Assembly (NCBI GenBank): GCA_025084515.1
Contig: JAJAGP010002207.1
Span: forward strand, 62,001 to 126,000
Reading direction: 5' to 3'
Origin: Ancistrus triradiatus
Lineage: Eukaryota; Chordata; Actinopteri; Siluriformes; Loricariidae
Length of the DNA stretch: 64,000 bases
Part shown: positions 57,275 through 64,000 of the stretch, one piece after another
Numbering within the stretch: the first letter of the stretch is position 1
Layout: every line of letters begins with the position of its first letter
Made by a program: the position numbers and the translations under genes
The notes under the pieces: model-generated
Databases searched by the model: none
Told to the model about the DNA's origin: nothing
The model's input: only the letters and a program-made list of their open reading frames with translations

Positions 57275-57640
57275 ATAGTGGTAACGACGAGAACTGAGCA
57301 AATTTTTCCTATAAGGAACAATGTAAATGTGAATTAATCCGTTCCAGACCCCCAGCAAATCCATACCGTGTAAGGCATTATATGCATTAATTGAGTTGTA
57401 TTGTACAGGTGCTCCCTGATTTACGAAGGGGATATGTTTCAACAAATCCAACAGAAGCTAAATGTAACATTACTTGGGGAGTTTAACGAGTGCTTGGTGT
57501 ATCAATTCAGCCTCATGATGAGTAACGATAAGTAAGTTAATGTTTAAAACATTTACATTAACCTACAGTTGGCCAAAATCATTAACACAATGCTTATTTT
57601 ATAATAAAGTCTTGAAAGTGAAACATGGAAGCAAAACACT
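57275..57640. repeat. Miniature-element-like repeat (copy 2)
   Basis: It is the same family and orientation as 55352-55760, with indels in the middle. Confidence 0.7.
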
Positions 57641-57814
57641 TACTTATTGGTGAACTCAGGGCACTAGGATAGCTGCTAAGCTAACTGCAGCCTGTGCTCT
57701 GGAGTATTCTGTTCCTGTTTTGCTTTTGGTTGCCTCTTATAAACGAACCGTTTTAGGACCCATGGAGACTAAGAATAAAGTACTGTAGATGTAAAATTAA
57801 AGAAGAACACTATA

Positions 57815-57975
57815 AACACTATGGACATCTTCTCTGAGCAAGGCTATTGTGAACCTGAATCACTGAATCATTGTGTACTGAATTGTGAATCATGAATCGT
57901 GAATCAAGTTTTGGCTGAAATGAGTCGTGTTGATGAAGACAGAGACAAATTTTTCTAGTCAAGAACACTGTATTT
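57815..57975 (+). repeat. Interspersed repeat, family A (copy 3, longest)
   Basis: cctgaatcactgaatcattg, then gtgaatcatgaatcgtgaat, then caagttttggctgaaatgag, ending caaatttttctagtc. It matches 44104-44185 directly and 15995-16165 inverted. Confidence 0.65.
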
Positions 57976-58661
57976 AGTTTTTAGATCATGATCAGTAATC
58001 TCAATGTTGGTTAAGAAACCTGTCCCTGCTAGACATCTAGTCCATCGTTCTCATGTCTTTGGCCCTACCAACCAGTCAGTTTGCTGCTGCCTGTGCAACA
58101 CTGCCTTTTATTAACTGCTTCCCAGTCGGATAATGAAGAAATGGTAGTTTTATTCAATTCTTCTTGTGCAGCCATTCTTGTTTCTCTTATCCCATATAAA
58201 AATAAATAACCTAGACCTAACCCTCAGTACTGAAATGACACTACCAAGGCTTTTAGGCAGGAGTGTAGGAGCTGAATGCAGAAAAAAACAAGCTGCAAAT
58301 ATAATTGGACATTTTTAAAACATGTCTGTGTGAGTTTCATAAGGCCGTTAAAGGCAAAAGGCAAAATTTTCAGATCTTATCTAATAGAACTGTTATAGAC
58401 AAAATTATGTTATAGACTGTTATGTCCTATTTAGCACAATAAACCCTTCCTCTCAAATTCTTGAGGGATTGCTCAAAATTTGTTAGCACTTTTTATTTTT
58501 TATGCATAATAAAAAAACATTAGATCAAGCCATATGCCGTATAAGTTGTTTTCTATATGAGTTACTGTACATTGTAAATTTGGAAACCTTTGAACCAGTT
58601 TCTCTTTCTCAGTTAAAAGATATGGTTCCTCAAATGAAGTCTACCACTTTTCCACTTGATA
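57976..58661. other. No gene recognised
   Basis: Nothing assigned. Confidence 0.4.
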
Positions 58662-58812
58662 TACACTATATGGACAAAAGTATTGGGACACCTACACATT
58701 ACACCTACCGGAGCTTTTATGGCATCCCATTCTAAATTCATAAGCATTAATATTTAGTTGGTCCTCCCTGTGCAGCTATACCAACTTCCACTCTATGAAT
58801 GCTTTGTACAAG

Positions 58813-58845
<33 letters not shown>

Positions 58846-59530
58846 TGATTTATTTATTTTTATTTTTTTTGCCCATTTGTCCAGAAGAGCATTTGTGAGG
58901 TCAGACACTGATGTTGGACAAGAGGACCTGGCTCACAATTTCAGTTCTAGTTCATCCCAAAGGTGTTCACTTATTCAACCATTCAACTATGCTTTGTGCA
59001 CTTGAGTGCAGTCAAAGGCCCTTACCTAAACTGTTCCCACAAGTTGGAAGCACACAAATGACCAAAATGTCTTGGTATGCTGAAGCATAAAAATATTTCT
59101 TCATTGAAACTAATGGGCCTATGCCAACACCTAAAAACAACCCCATAGCATTATCCTCCTCCAAACTTTCCAGTTGGCTCAATACAGTCAGACAGGTAAC
59201 GTTCTCCAGACATTCTCCAAACAGATAGAGAAGCATGATTAATCGCTACACAGAACATGTTTCCACTGCTCCATCAATGATGGTGTATTTTACAAGTAAT
59301 GTTGGATGATGTAAGTCTTGCATGCAGCTGCTTGGCCATGAAAACCTATGCCATAAAGCTTCCGGCACACAGTTTTTGTTCTGATGTTAATGCCAGAGGA
59401 GGTTTGGAACTCTGTAATTATTCAGTTGACACAACTTTTGGATTTCTTGAAAAATGGTGGGAAAGTTACACTCACATCATTTGTGCTACAGGGATTGTAA
59501 GCTTGATTCATATATTCGCACTACTGGACA
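58662..59530 (-). mobile_element. Truncated Tc1-like transposon
   Basis: The left terminus acactatatggacaaaagta and tattgggacacctacacat is a well-known teleost Tc1-like end. The - strand 59236-59012 reads NAMGLFLGVGIGPLV then ASAYQDILVICVLPT, the core of the transposase. An ATT microsatellite (58816-58848) has expanded inside, and the right inverted repeat is not visible. Confidence 0.7.
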
Positions 59531-59749
59531 CTGAACTGCTGTGGATAAAAAATTGACTGTGTTTGGCAATGTGCTTTAGTTATAAATTGATGAAAAGTGT
59601 TTGCTAATACATATATTCTTGTTGTCCTCTTTTCAGAATATTTCTTTCTATAGCAAGTACTTGTAATTTAGTTATGAAGACAGATGTTTCCCTCCCTCTG
59701 TTTTATAGCTTCATATTAGGCCATATTCTAGGAGATTTTGTTACATTAT

Positions 59750-59960
59750 TTAAGCAATAATACACTAGAGGGAGTGCAATAACATGAGATATTGGTACTG
59801 GTATGCTGGAGTCGTAGGCAAGAGGCTGCAGGCCAAGTGCTGAAGATCAGTACACCAGTGAGTTAAGGTCCTTCAGCAAGGCCTTTAACTGGCACTTGGG
59901 TTGGATTGTAAGCTTGTATCGGTTGTAACTCACTCTGGATAAGATACTGTTTCCTTTGTG
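59750..59960 (+). repeat. Diverged tRNA-derived SINE
   Basis: aaggtccttcagcaaggcct followed by ttaactgg and ggattgtaagcttgtat follow the order of the SINE at 28265. Confidence 0.5.
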
Positions 59961-60150
59961 CCACTTACTTGGACTCAACTCTTGCTTAGCCATAGCTATT
60001 TACTCTGCTCATATTGATTTACCATATCTTTGTGCAAATAAATCCTGTCGTTTTTTGGTACCTGTTGTCTCTCTGGCTTTTCATTTTGGGTTTCTGTATA
60101 AATTACCTGTGGAATCCTTGGATCCCACCTAACTGCATGATCTGTTCACT

Positions 60151-61054
60151 ATGGAACCCGCAGATCCACAGTCAGCCAACCTGTTGCCCATCAGTATGGC
60201 ACTCAACTGGCAAGAGGCCTGGTTGACTCAGCACGACAGACTACTAAATACCTTGCTCGAAACTAATAAGCTTCTTAATAGTCAGATTGCTAATCTAACG
60301 GGTAAAATTAACCATCTCTCTTTGCATTCTTCTCAGGTGCCCAACTTTACCCCCTCCGTCATGAGCCAGACACCCTCAGTCTCCGATGGCACTCAGGACT
60401 CCACATCCTCTTTGAATGTCTCTGCAGGATCTCAACCCTCCTCTCCCATCGCCTGGATCCTGTTGCCCCAGTCTACAGGTGTGGAAACTCCCATTATGCA
60501 TCCTGAACCCTATACTGAGGATCTCAGCAAGTGCCGAGGTTTTCTATTACAGTGTGGTCTGGTGTTCCAGCAGACCACACTGTAAGCCTTCGCCAGGGTT
60601 CACAACCAGTTTCTACGCTGTTGAATTCTGGTCGTTGGCTGCGGACGCCTGGTGGAATTACCCCTTATTGCACAAGGCATTCCAGTCGGGTGTGTCCGAA
60701 CGCCTGAAGGACAATTTTACAGCCCATGACGAGCCTCCTGACCTCCAGGCTATGGTTGACTTGGCCGTTCACCTGGACCAGTGCCTCCATGAATGCCAGT
60801 TGGAAAGGGTCTCGCATTCAGTCCAGACGATCCCATCCACCTGCACCAGACCCACTGTCCCTGATACCTTGTTCTCGCTGGCACTGGATCCCAGGCCCTC
60901 CAGGGACCCCGGAACTTATGCAGTAGGGTGACACCAAGCTGACCGCCCCCAAATGCTTGAGATGGAGAGAGAGGGGCCTCTGTCTCTATTGTGAGGAACC
61001 TAGACACTTGATCCGCTCCTGCCCTGTTCACCAAAAACGCCGAGATTTCCAGTG
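60151..61054 (+). pseudogene. Gypsy gag with CCHC zinc knuckle
   Basis: Gag packages element RNA. The frame starts MEPADPQSANLLPISMALNW with a coiled-coil-like LLNTLLETNKLLNSQIANL. It reaches CRGFLLQCGLVFQQ (capsid start) and breaks at 60585. After a deletion, HKAFQSGVSERLKDNFTAHD and LQAMVDLAVHLDQCLHECQL continue in another frame to 60931. The knuckle CLYCEEPRHLIRSC (CX2CX4HX4C) lies at about 60982-61023 in yet another frame. Confidence 0.82.
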
Positions 61055-61423
61055 AACATGGGGATCCTGATGAGCTCGAACAAAAATCCCCCACAACTCC
61101 GCCAGCCCTTCATCACGCTACCGGCTGTCCTGTACTTCCCAGGGGTCAGGCTTTCCATCGATGCTGTCATCATTTTGGGAGTGAAGCATAACCTCATTGA
61201 TCAAGGCCTTGCAGCCCGGCTTGGCACCCAGCTGGACACCATGGAGACACCTCGGTGGGACTATGGGACTCTCCCAGTCCCATTTGTCCTATCAGGGAAT
61301 CATAGGGAGACTATGACCTTCTTTGTCATTCACTCACCCAAGATTCCACTGGCCCTCGACCATCCATGGCTGGCTTGCCACAATCCCAGCATCGACTGGA
61401 AACTAGGAAATTTTTCCAGCTGA
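61052..61423 (+). pseudogene. Gypsy aspartic protease, active site lost
   Basis: The frame carries KHNLIDQGLAARLG and KIPLALDHPWLACHNPSIDW, the body of the retroelement protease and its C-terminal HPWL block. The catalytic Asp-Ser/Thr-Gly triplet should lie just before NLID; instead the frame reads IDAVIILGVKHN, so the active-site motif is gone. Confidence 0.72.
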
Positions 61424-61443
61424 AATGAATTCTGTCATCAGAG

Positions 61444-62145
61444 GTGTCTCTTCTCTGCCTGCCTCCAAAGGCTTCATCTCGCACTTCTTATTCAGAAGAT
61501 CCCATGGATCTTTCCAAGGTGCCCCGGCACTATCATGACCTCCATGAGGTCTTCAGTAAGGAGCGTGCCAAAGGTCTGCCTCCTCATCGGCCCTATGATT
61601 GTTCCATCGACCTGTTCCCAGGCACACCCCTGCCTACCAGTCGATTATACAATCTCTCCCACGGAAAGAGGGAGGCTATGGAGGAATACATTGCAGACTG
61701 CCTGGCTGCCAGATTCATTAGACCCTCCTCATCTCCCCTTGGGCCCGGATTCTTCTTCGTCACCAAGAAGGATGTTACGCTCTGGCCCTGCATTGATTAT
61801 TGAGGACCTACTGAGATAGCGAAGTGAAACAAGTATCTGTTTCCTCTCATCTCCTCTGCGTTTGACCTCCTGCAGGGTGTGACAGTATTTTCCAAGCTGG
61901 ACCTGCGCAATGCCTACCATCTCATATGTATAAAGGAAGGAGATGAGTGGAAGACCGCATTCAACACTCCCCTCAGTCATTTTGATTACCGGATCATGCC
62001 CTTTGGCTTCACCAATGCCCCAGCGGTCTTCCAGGCACTCATCAACGAAGTGCTCAGGAATAACCTCAACGATTTCACCTTTGTTTATCTAGACAATATT
62101 CTTATCTTCTCAGAATCTGAGGAAGAACATGTCAGGCATGTAAGG
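61444..62145 (+). pseudogene. Gypsy reverse transcriptase with YLDN active site
   Basis: The first part (61444-61803) has VPRHYHDLHEVFSKERAKGL, PPHRPYDCSIDLFPGTPLP and SSPLGPGFFFVTKKD; a stop follows CIDY at 61801-61803. The second part (from 61879) has FSKLDLRNAYHLICIKEGDE (first Asp), FDYRIMPFGFTNAPAVFQ and FVYLDNILIF. The active site is YLDN rather than YLDD: the second Asp codon is aat at 62094-62096. The thumb is deleted after EEEHVRHVR (about 62140). Confidence 0.9.
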
Positions 62146-62470
62146 CACCCATGTGCCTTCTTCTCTCGGCACCCAACTCCAGCCAAGATTAATTATGATG
62201 TTGGCAATCGGGAGCTACTTGCCGTGAAACTGGTGTTGGAAGAATGGAGACACTGGCTGAAGGGCTCAGAACAGCCCTTTGTAGTTTGGACTGACCATAA
62301 AAACCTGGCTTATATCCAGACAGCGAAGCGTTTAAATTCTCACCAGGTCAGGTGGGCCCTGTTTTTCTCACATTTTACCTTTTCCTTGACCTACAGAGCC
62401 AGCTCCCGCAAAGTCAAGCTGGATGCCCTCTCTTGCCGGTTCTCAATGGAGAGGACTATTGATTCCGAAA
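62146..62470 (+). pseudogene. Gypsy RNase H, 5' part deleted
   Basis: It joins in frame at HPCAFFSRHPTPAKINYDVG, then NRELLAVKLVLEEW and WTDHKNLAYIQTAKRLNSHQ. The catalytic Glu (NREL) and a later Asp (TDH) are present. The first Asp (the VDAS block) was removed with the thumb. Confidence 0.85.
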
Positions 62471-62539
62471 ACACTATCCTTCTGTCCGATCGTCTAGTAT
62501 CCTATTTGACCTGGGAAGTCCAACAGGCGGTCGAAGAGG

Positions 62540-63530
62540 CGCAAGGTGCAGAACCTGACCACGGGGGCAGACCCCCTAACTGCCTCTATGTACCCACCTC
62601 TGCCAGGGTCACAGTTCTTCAGTGGGCCCGCAACTCCAAATTCGCCTGCCATCCTGGGGCCCGTCGTAATTTGTTGTTACTCCAGAGGCATTTTTGGCGG
62701 ACTGCCATGGATGCCGACACCAGGGAGTATGTGGCTGCATGCATCACTTGGAGTAAAACTTGGAGTAAACCCTCCCACCAGCCTAATGCTGGACTCCTGC
62801 AGCCTCTCCCCATCCCTGGTGGCCCATGGTCGGATATCGCTGCGGACTTCATCACAGGCCTTGAGATGGCCAACACCCTCTTTGACCAAGTCTTCAAGGT
62901 CCATGGGATACCTACGGACATCGTCTTGGATCAGGGACCCCAGTTCATCTCACAGGTCTGGCGGGCCTGCTGCAAGGTCATGGGGCCACCGGCAGCCTAA
63001 CCTCGGGCTTCCATCCCCAGTCTAATGAGCAGGTGGAATGGGCCAACCAAGAAATTGAAGCCACTCTGTGCTACCTTTCTGCTAAGGACCCATCCACATG
63101 GAGCTCCAACCTAACCTGGGCAGAGTATGCCCACAACACCTTGACCAACTCTGCCACGGGCCTGTCTCCATTTGAGGCTTCCCTGGGGTACAAACGCCCA
63201 CTCTTCTCTAGCCTGGAGGCCATCCTGGCAGTCCCATCTGTCCATCACCATCTGTGCCGCTGCCAGAAGACATGGAAGTCGGTCAAAACTGCCCTTTTCA
63301 AGGCTCATGGTGCCGCCAAGAGCTCTGCCAACCACCGTCGGAGATCTGGACCTGCATACACTCCCGGTCAACCTGTCTGGGTCTCGGTCAACCCCAGTTT
63401 ATCGGTCCATTCCCCGTTGACAAAGTAATTATCCCTACTTCCGTTCGTTTGAAACTCCCTAAGCACATGTGTATTCATCTCATGTTTCATATCTCACAAT
63501 TTATAGCCAGTCACCTCCTTGGGCATCATT
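62540..63530 (+). pseudogene. Gypsy integrase, deleted and frame-broken
   Basis: The HHCC finger is partial: CHPGARR and RHFWR are present, but the CxxC reads CITW. The core has DIAADFITGLE (first Asp), then a deletion to LFDQVFKVHGIPTDIVLDQG (second Asp region). A stop follows at 62998-63000. Another frame (63033-63428) has NQEIEATLCYL, where the Glu is expected, and WAEYAHNTLTNSATGLSPFE. The C-terminal barrel (63400-63530) is in a third frame, and no chromodomain remains. Confidence 0.85.
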
Positions 63531-64000
63531 AAAGTTATAAGAGGAAATTTAGAGCTATACTTTGAACAGTCCCTGGTGTTTTGAAAATTGTTCAAAACAT
63601 TAGCATTATCATGATTTCTGGAAAATGTATAACATTCAAAGTTATATGGGCTCTAAAAGTGTCCAGACCCTCTGACTTGTCGCTGACATGGCCACAGATG
63701 CTGATAGCGACGTTAAATAAAAACCAAATAAACTAAACAAACATGAGAAAACATGCATGACAAAATTTACAGATGTGCAAAATCAAGAGGCTATTTACAT
63801 GACAAAAATATACATGACGAATTTACAGTTGTGCGATGGCAAGGGACTATTTACAAGACAAAAGATACATGACAAAATTTAAAGTTGTGTAAAAGAAAGA
63901 GGCACTTGAAAGGCACTAGTACAATAGATCTCAAAGATCAGGTGTATACAAAGTGGTCAGTGGTGAGTTGCCAGATTTAAATGTGTAACAGCTTCGGGGG
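63531..64000. other. No gene; small repeat fragment
   Basis: 63680-63735 (gctgatagcgacgttaaataaa) is the inverse start of the 8838/35510 repeat. A short diverged tandem of tacatgacaaaatttaca type lies at 63755-63880. Confidence 0.5.

Larger units (their letters stand above)
60151..63530 (+). mobile_element. Second Gypsy (Ty3-type) retrotransposon, disabled
   Basis: The + strand order is gag, CCHC knuckle, protease, reverse transcriptase, RNase H, integrase and a start of the C-terminal barrel. Two internal deletions, several frameshifts and stops, and active-site changes are present. No LTRs can be recognised on either side. It is related in domain order to the element at 18285-22060, but the protein sequences are clearly different families. 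Confidence 0.88.

Overview
This window looks like ray-finned fish (teleost) nuclear DNA. It is AT-rich, almost free of long open frames outside mobile elements, and packed with repeat classes typical of teleosts: many degenerate Tc1-like DNA transposons with long terminal inverted repeats, an L2/Maui-type LINE with a TTGAC-type 3' tail, chromodomain Gypsy elements, a Penelope-like fragment, tRNA-derived SINEs, and long TG, TA and TC microsatellites. No bacterial, phage or organelle features are visible. Species cannot be named from the sequence.

The only convincing host gene is on the + strand. Six exons are proposed: 15512-15721, 16749-16838, 16921-16998, 22985-23218, 24919-24990 and 30474-30635. 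All have consensus splice sites, all are multiples of three, and all join in phase 0. They give about 281 codons and a stop. Exons 2 to 4 together encode one class I PDZ domain, most like those of SCRIB/LAP-type scaffold proteins. The last exon encodes an acidic tail. The 5' end of the gene is not resolved, and exons may be missing between 24990 and 30474. The introns have grown through insertions: Tc1-like elements at 17195-18157, 23359-24848, 25655-28158 and 28507-30058, and a GC-rich Gypsy element at 18285-22060.

Layout: 1-15.5 kb holds nested Tc1-like elements, a Penelope fragment with inverted terminal repeats, a microsatellite-centred palindrome and unassigned sequence. 15.5-30.6 kb is the PDZ gene. 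31-37 kb holds a decayed Gypsy reverse transcriptase, a pogo-like miniature element that keeps a DNA-binding domain, and a gag-like repeat-protein element. 37.2-42.5 kb is a nearly complete but frame-broken L2-type LINE on the - strand, with an ORF1 esterase, an APE endonuclease and a reverse transcriptase. A second copy of its 3' UTR lies at 43.2-44.1 kb in the opposite orientation. 47.6-49.6 kb is a gag-only LTR-type element whose protein carries three kinds of tandem peptide repeat. 49.8-51.3 kb is a Tc1-like element with good terminal repeats. 52-60 kb holds LINE, Tc1-like, SINE and miniature-element remnants. 60.2-63.5 kb is a second, + strand Gypsy element with several disabling lesions.

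No mobile element here looks able to move by itself: every transposase and polymerase frame is broken. The points most worth a second look are the gag-plus-repeat elements, the Penelope insertion with its 14-bp duplication, the three long palindromes with TA-rich loops, the esterase-bearing LINE, and the PDZ gene itself.
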